From Acidobacteriota bacterium (GTDB taxonomy: Bacteria; Acidobacteriota; Vicinamibacteria; Vicinamibacterales; UBA8438): a DNA stretch of 60,885 nt. Below are positions 1 to 8,180 of the stretch, in pieces; position 1 is the first letter of the stretch; every line of letters begins with the position of its first letter. The notes under the pieces were generated by a model. It did no database searches, had not been told where the DNA came from, and was given only the letters and a program-made list of their open reading frames with translations. Location of the stretch: contig DQNS01000047.1 in the NCBI GenBank assembly GCA_015659035.1, positions 1 to 60,885 on the forward strand. The letters run 5' to 3'. A program made the position numbers and the translations under genes.

Positions 1-534
1 CACGACGTCGTAGTATATGACCCGGGCCTCGAACGCCGCCAAGCGCCGGGCTACTTTCCGGCCGATGTTCCCCGCCCCAACCAGGCCCAGGGTTTTGCCC
101 GCCACCTCAAAAGTGTTAAATCCCGAAATCGGCTCCCGCCACCGTCCCTCCCGCATCGCCCGGTCACATTGGATGAGGCGCTTGTAAAGAGCCAAGAGGA
201 GGGCAACAGTGTGCTCGGCCACCGACCAAGCGTTGGCCCCGCCGTTGGTAGCCACCGGGATACCCAACTCGGCGGTAAGGCGCAGGTCTATCTTGTCATG
301 GCCGGCGGTCAAGAGTTGGATCAGGCGCAGCTTCTTGGCCGCTCGCAGGAAGTCCCCAGAGATCTGGGCCGGGTGGAGGACCAGGAAGTCCGCCTCCCGC
401 ATCAAGGGGAGTTTCTCCTCGTCGCTGACACGACGGGGTAGCCAGGTCAGCTCAAACCCCTCGCGGGGCGCCTCCTCCGAGAAGATCTCCGCCACCCGCT
501 CCCTTTGACCATTGATGAAAAACACCTTGGGCAT
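1..534 (-). CDS. D-isomer-specific 2-hydroxyacid dehydrogenase, N-terminal part (gene runs off the window)
   Basis: Reverse-strand frame open from the ATG at 534 to the window edge (178 codons); the C-terminal part lies outside. It encodes the substrate-binding lobe followed by the start of the NAD-binding Rossmann fold, with GLVGAGNIGRKVARRLAAF matching the family's GxGxxG nucleotide loop, preceded by the typical NGGANAWSVAEHTVALLLAL helix. The family reduces 2-keto acids or oxidises D-2-hydroxyacids with NAD(P)H (phosphoglycerate, glyoxylate or hydroxypyruvate type); substrate cannot be told from this part. Two ATGs exist, at 540 and 534; the AGGAGG ribosome site is 1 base from the first but 7 bases from the second, so 534 is preferred. 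Codons such as AGG, ATA and TTG are commoner here than in the genes to the right, so this edge may be of foreign or chimeric origin (inference). Confidence 0.85.
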   Translation of the reverse strand, partial: MPKVFFINGQRERVAEIFSEEAPREGFELTWLPRRVSDEEKLPLMREADFLVLHPAQISGDFLRAAKKLRLIQLLTAGHDKIDLRLTAELGIPVATNGGANAWSVAEHTVALLLALYKRLIQCDRAMREGRWREPISGFNTFEVAGKTLGLVGAGNIGRKVARRLAAFEARVIYYDVV

Positions 535-723
535 CTTCATGCCTCCTCGATCGCCGATCTTTTTCGGTGAACGTTCAGCCAAGACCCAAGCCGTGGGGGT
601 ATGAGCGAGGATGAAGGTCAGACCGCCGTGCCAGAATCTGCCGCGACTGTCGGCCCGTAAGGGCCTGTTGAAATTATATTGAACTGTTTGAGTGCTGTCG
701 AGGGATGGACCATGCTGGAGTCC

Positions 724-892
724 ATGAGCGATTTATTGACGACTGGTGAAGCGGCACGGGTCCTCGAGGTATCGGAGAGCACGATTCGGCTGTGGGATCG
801 TAACGGACGCCTGACCGCCCGTCGAACTGCCGGAGGGCAGCGCGTCTTCGACGCGACGGTCGTGCAGGCGCTGGCGGAGGCGCGGCAGCGCT
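724..892 (+). pseudogene. MerR/excisionase-type helix-turn-helix gene, 3' end lost
   Basis: From the ATG at 724 (GGAG three bases upstream) the frame encodes about 56 residues of a winged helix-turn-helix: [20 protein letters not shown] followed by [15 protein letters not shown], the recognition pattern of MerR, BldC and excisionase-like DNA-binding proteins. Past about 892 the same frame stays open to 1251, but there it is the antisense of an isocitrate dehydrogenase gene, so the natural end is missing. Two further in-frame ATGs lie upstream (679, 712). TTGAAA and TATATT hexamers near 667-680 could belong to a promoter, but spacing is not canonical. Small BldC-like proteins are only about 70 residues, so little may be lost. 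Function beyond DNA binding cannot be assigned. Confidence 0.6.
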
Positions 893-1254
893 TGCTCGGC
901 GTCGCCCTTGGGCTCCTCCACGGGGTAGTCGGGGATGTCGTAGCCATGGGCTTGCAGCTCCGTGATGGCGGCCTGCAGCTGGGGGATCGAGGCGCTGATG
1001 TTGGGCAGCTTGATGATGTTCGCCACTGGTGTCCGGGCCAGCGCTCCCAGCCAGGTCAGCTCGTCCGGGATCTGTTGGTCCTCCCTCAGCCGGTCGGGGA
1101 ACGTCGCGATGATCCGGCCTGCCAGGGAGATGTCGTGCGTGTCAAACTCCACCCCGGTGCCCCTGGCGTACGCTCGCACGATGGGCAGCAGCGAACAGGT
1201 CGCCAGCGCTGGCGCTTCGTCGACCTTCGTCCAGATGATCTTGGCAGATGACAT
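890..1254 (-). pseudogene. icd: Monomeric NADP isocitrate dehydrogenase, N-terminal fragment only
   Basis: Starting at the ATG at 1254 the reverse strand encodes about 120 residues that match the N-terminus of the monomeric (about 740-residue) NADP-dependent isocitrate dehydrogenase: [49 protein letters not shown] and [18 protein letters not shown]. The family oxidatively decarboxylates isocitrate in the TCA cycle. The match ends abruptly near 890-905, where the expected downstream region is replaced by antisense of the HTH fragment. More than 80% of the enzyme, including its active site, is absent, so this is a broken gene or an assembly junction. It is divergent from the cytochrome b gene at 1376, so the 120 bases between them would hold both promoters. 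Confidence 0.8.
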
Positions 1255-1375
1255 GACATTGCCCGGAACGATGAGCGGCTCGGTATAATCCACCACGGAT
1301 GCCCTTGCAACGTCGGTGAGGAATGCCGAGCGGGCCGAAGCCCAGACCTGCGTTACCGGAAGGGAAGACAGCGTC

Positions 1376-2104
1376 GTGACGTCTGAGCGGTCGCGTGCCG
1401 GCACCAAGGAGTGGATTGCGCGCCACTCCTACAACGTCCGGATCTGTCACTGGATCAATGTCATCGCGTGCGGCTATCTGTTGGTCAGCGGTATCCACAT
1501 TTTTCTGGACTTTCCCGAGCTCTACTGGGGGCATACTGGCTACCAAGGCTACCCGGCGATCTTCAAGCTTTCGGATTGGGGCATCTCCTGGGACGACGCC
1601 GGCGCGATGGGAAACCGGATGTGGGGACGGAACTATCACTTCACGTTCGCCTGGGTGTTTCTCATCAACGGGCTGATGTACGTCGGCTGGAACATGGTGA
1701 CGGGGCAGTTTCGCGACCGGATGCTGCCTCGCCGCGACGAGCTCACGCTCGTGAATCTGCGGGCCGATCTGCGCGACCACCTGCGCTGGCTCGCGCGGAA
1801 GCGCACGTCGACGACCAGCTACGGCACGCTGCAGAAGACCTCGTACCTGCTGCTCATCTTCGTCTTCGTGCCGCTCTTGACACTGACCGGGCTTGCGCAG
1901 TCGCCCGGTTTCACGGCAGCGATGCCCGCGTTGCTCGATATGTTCGGAGGCCGGCAGTCAGCGCGATCGTTGCATACGATCGGCACGGTCTTGCTCGTCC
2001 TGTTCGTGGTCGTGCATGTTCTGGAGGTGCTGGCCGCCGGCGCGTTCAACCGAGTCCGTTCGATGATCACGGGAAAGCACCCACTCCCCGAGGAGGGGCT
2101 ATGA
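1376..2104 (+). CDS. Cytochrome b561/thiosulfate-reductase-type membrane cytochrome b
   Basis: Four hydrophobic helices with histidines placed as haem b ligands: near the N-terminus (VRICHWINVIACGYLLVSG), in NYHFTFAWVFLINGLMYVGW, and a pair in SLHTIGTVLLVLFVVVHVLE. This is the pattern of membrane cytochrome b subunits (cytochrome b561, Ni-Fe hydrogenase or thiosulfate reductase type) that pass electrons between quinone and a periplasmic partner. The GTG at 1376 is chosen because GGAAGGGAAG lies about 6 bases upstream; an in-frame ATG at 1316 would add 20 residues with no membrane or family features. The stop overlaps the ATG of the molybdopterin oxidoreductase by four bases (ATGA), so the two are translationally coupled and probably form one redox complex. 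Confidence 0.8.
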   Translation: MTSERSRAGTKEWIARHSYNVRICHWINVIACGYLLVSGIHIFLDFPELYWGHTGYQGYPAIFKLSDWGISWDDAGAMGNRMWGRNYHFTFAWVFLINGLMYVGWNMVTGQFRDRMLPRRDELTLVNLRADLRDHLRWLARKRTSTTSYGTLQKTSYLLLIFVFVPLLTLTGLAQSPGFTAAMPALLDMFGGRQSARSLHTIGTVLLVLFVVVHVLEVLAAGAFNRVRSMITGKHPLPEEGL

Positions 2105-2895
2105 GCAAGACCAAGACGATGCCCACCTTGGACCTGGGCGCCCGCCCCAGACGCGTTTCGCGACGCGCCCTGCTGTCGAGCGTCCCCGCGCTCGGCGGAC
2201 TGCTGCTGACGGGGTGTTCGAGGGACACCTTTGTGCCGCCGATGGTCCGAGGGGGGCTGATCGGCATTGCCGACGTGCTCACCATGAGCACGAATCGTCT
2301 CCTGCTCTCTGGCCAGCCGCTGGCGCGCGAGTATCAGCCGAGTGACATCGCGCCCGATTTTCCGACCTGGGGTCAGACCAACCCCCGGGACGAGAAGTAT
2401 CAGCGCCTGTTGCGCGCCGGGTTTGCGGACTGGCGGCTCCCGGTCAGCGGCCTCGTCGAGCGTCCGCTGTCGCTCTCACTCGATGACATCAAGCGCCTGC
2501 CCTCGCGGACGCAGATCACGGCACATGTGTGCGAACAGGGTTGGTCGGCGATTGCGCAATGGACCGGTGCGCCGCTCTTGCAGGTGCTCAACGCAGCGGG
2601 TGGTGTGACGTCCGGCGCGCGCTATGTCGTCCTGGACACGGTCGATGGCTGGTACGAGGGCATTGACATGTTCGAGGTCGTGCATCCCCAGACAATTCTC
2701 GCCTACCGCATGAACGGCGACGACCTGCCCATCGGCAACGGCGCACCCCTACGGCTCCGGCTCGAGCGTCAATGTGGATACAAGAACCTCAAGTTCCTCA
2801 AGTCGATCCAGGTCGTCGACTCGATGGCAGACTTCGGCAAGGGCACTGGCGGCATCAACTCCGACTGGGGGTTTCACTGGTACGCCGGGGTCTAG
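2101..2895 (+). CDS. Tat-exported molybdopterin-dependent oxidoreductase (sulfite oxidase/YedY superfamily)
   Basis: 264 residues. The N-terminus has a twin-arginine-like signal (RRVSRRALLSSVPALGGLL) ending near a lipobox-like LLTGC. The body is the sulfite-oxidase-type molybdopterin fold, with LVERPLSLSLDDIKRLP, then TAHVCEQGWSAIAQWTGAPL; C144 in that motif is the expected molybdenum ligand, and GNGAPLRLRLERQCGYKNLKF is the usual C-terminal part of the domain. The family includes the methionine-sulfoxide reductase catalytic subunit MsrP and sulfite dehydrogenases, which act in the periplasm with a membrane haem partner. The overlapping cytochrome b gene upstream supplies that partner. Substrate cannot be decided from sequence. 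Confidence 0.85.
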   Translation: MSKTKTMPTLDLGARPRRVSRRALLSSVPALGGLLLTGCSRDTFVPPMVRGGLIGIADVLTMSTNRLLLSGQPLAREYQPSDIAPDFPTWGQTNPRDEKYQRLLRAGFADWRLPVSGLVERPLSLSLDDIKRLPSRTQITAHVCEQGWSAIAQWTGAPLLQVLNAAGGVTSGARYVVLDTVDGWYEGIDMFEVVHPQTILAYRMNGDDLPIGNGAPLRLRLERQCGYKNLKFLKSIQVVDSMADFGKGTGGINSDWGFHWYAGV

Positions 2896-3099
2896 CTAGA
2901 TGCCTCGCCGGATGGCGGGAACAGATCGGCGGGGGCGACCCCACCGTACACCTGACGAGCAGAAGCGGATCGATCAAGCTCAAGGCCGGTGGTTAGCGCT
3001 AGCGCGTTCATTTTTCTGCGCTTCGGTGTATAAGAGGACGTCCAGTACGGGCTGCTAGAACGGCGTTCGGCCAAACGACTCGCTTTCGGGGTGCATACC

Positions 3100-6000
3100 A
3101 TGTCCTTCCGTGATTCGTGTCTCGCCGTGTCGATGTGCTGCCTCGCTGTCATGGCCGCGCCCGCCGGACCGGCCGCGCTGGCCGCCCAGGGCTCGGCATC
3201 GGCCGGGCCGGTCGATTTTCAGCGCGATGTCCGTCCCATCCTCGCGGACAACTGTTTTCTGTGCCACGGCCCAGACCAGAGCACGCGGCAAGCGGGCCTT
3301 CGTCTCGATACCCGGGAAGGCGCTCTGGGTGCGCGGCCGCGCGGTGCCGCGGTCGTCCCGACGGATCTCGAGGCCAGCCTGCTGTATCAGCGCATTACTC
3401 ACAGCAGCGACGGGGCGCGGATGCCGCCTCCCGCTCTGTCCAACAAGACGCTGTCGGACGAGCAGATCGATGTCCTGAGACGGTGGATCGAGGAGGGCGC
3501 GTCCTGGGACCAGCACTGGTCCTTTGCCGCGATCGAGCGACAGGCGCCACCGGCGGTGAGGGACGACGCATGGGTACGCAACCCGCTCGACCGGTTTGTC
3601 CTCGCGCGGCTCGAGGCGGCAGATCTGCGGCCGGCGCCCGAAGCCGACAAGCGCACCCTCGCTCGCCGCCTGGCGTTGGATCTCACGGGGTTGCCGCCCG
3701 ATCCGGGCTCACTCGTCACCTTCCTGAGCGATACGTCGGACCAGGCGTATGACAACCTGGTCGACCAGTTGCTCGACTCGAAGCACTGGGGCGAGCACCG
3801 TGCGCGCTACTGGCTGGATGCCGCGCGCTACGGTGACACCCACGGCATCCACATCGACAACTACCGCGAGATGTATGCCTATCGCGACTGGGTGATCGGG
3901 GCGTTCAACGACAACAAGCCGTTTGACGAGTTTACGGTCGAGCAGGTCGCGGGTGACCTCCTGCCGGAGCCGACCCTTGACCAGCTGGTTGCCACCGGAT
4001 TTCAGCGCAACAACATCACCACCAACGAGGGCGGCGTCGTGCCGGAGGAATACGAGGCGATCTACGCCAAGGACCGCGCCGAGACCACCGGCGGTGTTTT
4101 TTTGGGGCTGACGGTTGGATGCGCGACGTGCCACGACCACAAGTTCGACCCGATCGCGCAGCGCGAGTTCTACGCGCTGACGGCGTTCTTCCGGAACACG
4201 ACGCAATACGTCATGGACGGCAATGTGTCTGACCCCCCGCCCATCCTGGTCGTGCCCCAAGAGGCCGACCGGGACCTATGGCGCACGCTGCGCGCGGAGG
4301 CGAGCGACATCGACGCGAAGCTCCAGACCCGAGCGGTGTCGGTCGATCCGACGTTCGTCGAGTGGCTCACCCGTGGCGAGCACCGCGGGCTGGAGACGCC
4401 GCTCGAACCATCTGCCGCGCTGCTCACGCTGGCGCTGCGGGATGTCGACGGAGCAGCAGTCATCGTCGAAGGTCGCCGGCAGTCCATCTCGTTGCATCAG
4501 GGCGCGGTCATCGAAGATGGGCCCCACGGGCACCCGGCGCTGATGTTCGCCGCCGATGCCTGGGCCGAGCTGCCGTCCCTGCCGCTCGACAGCGACACAC
4601 CGTTCTCGATCGCGATGTGGATCTACCAGCCGGAGGACGAGGGGAGCTTCGTGGTGGCGGGTCAGTACGACCAGCAGGATGGCTCGCGCGGCTGGGCGAT
4701 GACGATCGCGTCGCGGCAGTTGAGCTTCCGCATGACCGGCGACCGGGCGGCGCCGGGCCGCGGCGCATCCAGCGCGCGGGTCGGCCCGATCAACACCAAG
4801 CGGATGCCGACCGGCGAATGGACCCACATCGTCGTGACGCATGACGGCTCCGGCGAGCGGGGCGGCCTGCACATCTATCGCAACGGCGACCCGGTCGAGG
4901 AGCAAGGCAGCGAGTTCTTTGCGAAGGCCGAGGGCAGCATCCTCACCGACCAGCCGTTCTTCTTGGGCCGGGGCGACGCCGTCGGCCGGAGCGGTCAGCC
5001 CGAGGTCCGTCACTTCGGGGGCGGCGGTGTCGCCGATCTGCGGGTGTTCAGTCGTGCGCTGACGGCCCAAGAGGCGAAGGTCGTGGCCGAGTGGCAGACG
5101 CTCCGAAGCGGCGCCGCGAAGTCGCCCGAAGCGCTGTCGGCCGGGGAGCGTGAGCTGCTGCGGCTCTATTACCTCAGCATCGAAGACGACGAGTATCGTC
5201 GGCTGGTGGCGCGCGGCCAGGAGATCGATCGCGAGTGGCGGGAGATCCGGCGGCGTGGCAGCATCACCCATGTGATGCAGGAAATCCCGGACCGCGAGCC
5301 CGAAGCCCACGTGCTGATACGCGGCATGTACGACCAGAAGGGCGCGCGGGTCGTGGCTGGCACGCCGGCCGCCCTGCCGCCGATGGCCGGATCGTTGCCC
5401 CGCAACCGCCTGGGCCTGGCCCGGTGGCTCGTCGACGACGCGAATCCGCTGACGAGCCGCGTCACCGTGAACCGGTTCTGGCAACAGGTCTTCGGGACCG
5501 GACTCGTCAGGACCAGCGAGGACTTCGGCGCGCAGGGTGAGCCGCCGTCACATCCCGCACTGCTCGACCATCTGGCGATCGCGTTCCGCGAGTCCGGTTG
5601 GGACGTGAAGCAGTTCTTCCGGACGCTGGTGACCTCGGCCGTCTACCGCCAAGCCTCGTTCACCACCGCCGACAAGCTCGAGCGCGACCCCGAGAACCGC
5701 CTACTGTCCCGCGGGCCGCACTTCCGGATGGACGCGGAGATGGTGCGCGACTACGCGTTGGCGGCCAGTGGTCTCCTCGTTCGCACGATCGGCGGCCCGA
5801 GCGTGAAGCCGTATCAGCCGGAGGGCGTTTGGTCGACCGTGGCGATGCCCCAGAGCAACACACGTCGCTATGAGCAAGACACGGGCGACAAGCTCTATCG
5901 ACGGAGCCTCTATACCTTCTGGAAGCGTTCGGCGCCGCCCGCCTCGATGGACATCTTCAATGCTCCGACGCGCGAACACACCACGGTGCGCCGCGAGCGC

Positions 6001-6351
6001 ACCAACACGCCGCTGCAGGCGCTGGTCACGATGAACGACCCGCAGTTCGTCGAGGCGTCCCGCCACCTGGCCCAACGGGCGATGCGCGAGGCTGGAGACG
6101 ACTTCGACCGGCGGCTCGACTTCGTGACGACCCGTCTGCTGGCGCGTGGCTTCACCGACCAGGAGCGCGCGGTCGCGAGGCGGACCTACGACCGGTTTGT
6201 CGATCTGTATCGTGCGGACGCCGACGAGGCGCGACGCCTGCTCGACGTGGGCGACTCGTCGTTCGATGCCGCGCTCCCGCCGACGGAATCGGCCGCGTGG
6301 ACGATGCTGGCGAGCCAGGTGATGAACCTGGACGAGGTCTTGAACAAGTAG
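3100..6351 (+). CDS. Secreted protein with planctomycete-type cytochrome c, DUF1549, LamG-like and DUF1553 domains
   Basis: About 1,083 residues. Order: signal peptide; haem-binding CFLCH (C52, C55, H56) in the setting VRPILADNCFLCHGPDQ, typical of planctomycete cytochrome c-like domains; DUF1549 with ARYWLDAARYGDTHGIHIDN and VGCATCHDHKFDPI; a concanavalin A/LamG-like insert (about residues 450-660, FSIAMWIYQP, GEWTHIVVTHDG); and DUF1553 with NRFWQQVFGTGLVRTSEDFG and FKxSGWDVKQFF-like segments. These proteins are known from Planctomycetes and Acidobacteria, always paired with a DUF1501 protein, and are suspected to act on extracellular carbohydrates; the reaction is not established. The ATG at 3100 gives a clean signal peptide; the frame is also open from a GTG at 3091. 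A DUF1501 gene follows 45 bases downstream, almost certainly in the same operon. Confidence 0.85.
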   Translation: MSFRDSCLAVSMCCLAVMAAPAGPAALAAQGSASAGPVDFQRDVRPILADNCFLCHGPDQSTRQAGLRLDTREGALGARPRGAAVVPTDLEASLLYQRITHSSDGARMPPPALSNKTLSDEQIDVLRRWIEEGASWDQHWSFAAIERQAPPAVRDDAWVRNPLDRFVLARLEAADLRPAPEADKRTLARRLALDLTGLPPDPGSLVTFLSDTSDQAYDNLVDQLLDSKHWGEHRARYWLDAARYGDTHGIHIDNYREMYAYRDWVIGAFNDNKPFDEFTVEQVAGDLLPEPTLDQLVATGFQRNNITTNEGGVVPEEYEAIYAKDRAETTGGVFLGLTVGCATCHDHKFDPIAQREFYALTAFFRNTTQYVMDGNVSDPPPILVVPQEADRDLWRTLRAEASDIDAKLQTRAVSVDPTFVEWLTRGEHRGLETPLEPSAALLTLALRDVDGAAVIVEGRRQSISLHQGAVIEDGPHGHPALMFAADAWAELPSLPLDSDTPFSIAMWIYQPEDEGSFVVAGQYDQQDGSRGWAMTIASRQLSFRMTGDRAAPGRGASSARVGPINTKRMPTGEWTHIVVTHDGSGERGGLHIYRNGDPVEEQGSEFFAKAEGSILTDQPFFLGRGDAVGRSGQPEVRHFGGGGVADLRVFSRALTAQEAKVVAEWQTLRSGAAKSPEALSAGERELLRLYYLSIEDDEYRRLVARGQEIDREWREIRRRGSITHVMQEIPDREPEAHVLIRGMYDQKGARVVAGTPAALPPMAGSLPRNRLGLARWLVDDANPLTSRVTVNRFWQQVFGTGLVRTSEDFGAQGEPPSHPALLDHLAIAFRESGWDVKQFFRTLVTSAVYRQASFTTADKLERDPENRLLSRGPHFRMDAEMVRDYALAASGLLVRTIGGPSVKPYQPEGVWSTVAMPQSNTRRYEQDTGDKLYRRSLYTFWKRSAPPASMDIFNAPTREHTTVRRERTNTPLQALVTMNDPQFVEASRHLAQRAMREAGDDFDRRLDFVTTRLLARGFTDQERAVARRTYDRFVDLYRADADEARRLLDVGDSSFDAALPPTESAAWTMLASQVMNLDEVLNK

Positions 6352-6396
6352 CTCGTTGGGCGGCCCCTGCGTCACCGCTGACCTGAGAGGTAGCTG

Positions 6397-7863
6397 ATGC
6401 ATCCATTCAAAGAAGCCATCCGCGCGGAGACGAGACGCCAGTTCTTTGGCAAGGTCGCCACCGGTATCGGCGGACTCGCGTTGGCCAATTTGCTGGCCGA
6501 AGACACCTTCGCGTTGCCCCAACAGGGCGACTCGGTTGGCGGTTTGCCAGACCTGCCGCACTTTGCCCCGAAGGCGAAGCGGTGCATCTATCTCCACATG
6601 ATGGGCGCACCGCCGCAGATGGACCTGCTCGACTACAAACCGACCATGAAGGACTGGTACGACAAGGACCTGCCCGAATCGATCCGGCAGGGACAGCGTC
6701 TGACGACCATGACCTCGGGGCAGTCGCGTTTCCCGATCGCCCCGTCCGTCTTCGAGTTCTCGCAGCACGGTCAGGGCGGCGCGTGGTTCTCCGAGTTGCT
6801 GCCCCACACCGCGAGTATGGCCGACGACATCGCCATTATCCGGTCGATGCACACCGACGCGATCAACCACGAGCCGGCGATCACGTTCATCCAGACGGGG
6901 CAGCAGATATCCGGCCGGCCGTGTATCGGGTCCTGGTTCGCCTATGGCCTCGGCAGCATGAACGAAGACCTGCCGACGTTCGTCGTCATGAACGCGGAAC
7001 GGAGTCACCCCCGGGCGGGGGTGCAGGCGATCTCGGCAAAGCTGTGGAGCGCCGGGTTCCTGTCTCCGGAGTACGCCGGCGTCGGGCTGCGGACCGGGGC
7101 CGACCCGGTGCTGTATCTCAAAGACCCCAACGGGGTGTCGACCGACGTACGGAGACAGATGCTGGATGGGTTGGGCGAGCTGAACCGGCTGCGTCACGAG
7201 CAGATCGGCGACCCGGAGACGCTCGCGCGCATCGAGCAATATGAGATGGCGTTCAAGATGCAGTCATCGGTGCCGGAGATGGCCGACCTGTCGAGCGAGC
7301 CGGACAGCACGTTCGAGCGCTGGGGTGAGGAAGCGAAGCAGGCCGGCAAGTTTCAGAATGCGGCGCTGATGGCGAGACGGCTGGTCGAGCGTGGTGTGCG
7401 GTTCGTGCAGATCTATCACCGGGGCTGGGACGTTCACTCGTTTGCGCCCGAGGTGCTGCCCGCGCAGGCGCGAGATGTCGACCGCGCGGCCTGGGCGCTC
7501 ATCCAGGACCTCAAGGAGCGCGGGCTGTTCGACGAGACGCTGGTCATCTGGGGCGGCGAGTTCGGGCGGACGATCTATTCACAGGGCCGGCTGACCCCGA
7601 CCGACTACGGCCGCGACCACCATCCTCGTTGCTACAGCCTGTGGATGGCCGGCGGCGGTGTGCAGGGCGGCGTCGTCTATGGCGAGACCGACGAGTTTTC
7701 GTACAACATCGTCAAAAACCCGGTCCATATCCGAGATTTCCAGGCGACGATCCTGCACCTGTTCGGCATCGACCACGAGCGCTTCACGCACAAGCACCGT
7801 GGACTGGACGCCAGGTTGACAGGTGTCGAGCCGGCGCGTGTCGTGCACGAAATACTCGTGTAG
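6397..7863 (+). CDS. DUF1501 (sulfatase-like) Tat-exported protein
   Basis: 488 residues. The N-terminus carries a Tat-type signal (TRRQFFGKVATGIGGLALAN). The body is DUF1501, an alkaline-phosphatase-superfamily relative: CIYLHMMGAPPQMDLLDYKP, HTASMADDIAIIRSMHTDAI, VIWGGEFGRTIYSQG, and GRDHHPRCYSLWMAGGGVQG, which carry the conserved His/Asp residues. It has the canonical length for the family and invariably accompanies DUF1549/DUF1553 cytochrome proteins like the one ending 45 bases upstream, so the two probably work on one extracellular substrate. A ribosome site (GAGAGG) precedes the ATG at 6397. The enzymatic reaction is unproven. Confidence 0.88.
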   Translation: MHPFKEAIRAETRRQFFGKVATGIGGLALANLLAEDTFALPQQGDSVGGLPDLPHFAPKAKRCIYLHMMGAPPQMDLLDYKPTMKDWYDKDLPESIRQGQRLTTMTSGQSRFPIAPSVFEFSQHGQGGAWFSELLPHTASMADDIAIIRSMHTDAINHEPAITFIQTGQQISGRPCIGSWFAYGLGSMNEDLPTFVVMNAERSHPRAGVQAISAKLWSAGFLSPEYAGVGLRTGADPVLYLKDPNGVSTDVRRQMLDGLGELNRLRHEQIGDPETLARIEQYEMAFKMQSSVPEMADLSSEPDSTFERWGEEAKQAGKFQNAALMARRLVERGVRFVQIYHRGWDVHSFAPEVLPAQARDVDRAAWALIQDLKERGLFDETLVIWGGEFGRTIYSQGRLTPTDYGRDHHPRCYSLWMAGGGVQGGVVYGETDEFSYNIVKNPVHIRDFQATILHLFGIDHERFTHKHRGLDARLTGVEPARVVHEILV

Positions 7864-7879
7864 GCCAGACCCCGCTTCC

Positions 7880-8180
7880 TCATTCCCGCGCACCCAGCCG
7901 CTTCAGCAGGGAGGGGCGGGCGAAGTCCCAGTGGATGGGACCGGAGACCTGTGCGACCCGGTCCACGCTGGCGTACTCGTAGCTGGCAATGTTCTGGCTC
8001 GCGTGTATGTGCACACCGGATAGAAGCAGATGCACGAATTCGTGCGCTGCCGCGCGACCAATGCCGCGGCCGATCCGGTCGATGATCATGGTCCGGTCTG
8101 CCCCTGGCGGGGCGTTGCCGATCGCATCGCTGGACAGCACGTCGCCTGATGCGTCGTCACCGATGCGAATCACCGCGATT
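7880..8180 (-). pseudogene. 3' fragment of a small HExxH (zinc-protease-like) gene
   Basis: The reverse frame from about 8180 to the stop at 7880 encodes IGRAAAHEFVHLLLSGVHIH followed by SYEYASVDRVAQVSGPIHW and DFARPSLLKRLG. HEFVH is an HExxH zinc site, and the surroundings look like a family of short exported Acidobacteria proteins with an H-E-x-x-H motif (recognised from memory, not by search). Farther upstream the frame remains open to 8293 but is antisense to the signal peptide of the gene at 8163 and loses family character, so the 5' half is probably gone. Its orientation is opposite to both neighbours. It could alternatively be an intact gene of 137 residues starting at 8293 and overlapping its neighbour; I think that less likely. 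Confidence 0.45.

Noticed and set aside
733..1407. Full 224-residue reverse ORF as one protein
   Set aside because: Only residues from the ATG at 1254 to about 890 match isocitrate dehydrogenase; both flanks are antisense to other genes.
1411..2895. 494-codon frame that would fuse extra N-terminal sequence to the molybdopterin oxidoreductase
   Set aside because: The part before 2101 is the out-of-frame shadow of the cytochrome b gene; the Tat signal begins just after the ATG at 2101.
2896..3090. Possible short remnant reading VHLTSRSGSIKLKAGG before 2996
   Set aside because: Only about 20 residues look protein-like, and the upstream part is a shadow of the molybdopterin gene; too little to call.
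5701..7239. 512-codon minus-strand open frame
   Set aside because: Antisense to the DUF1553 and DUF1501 genes; composition typical of a shadow frame.
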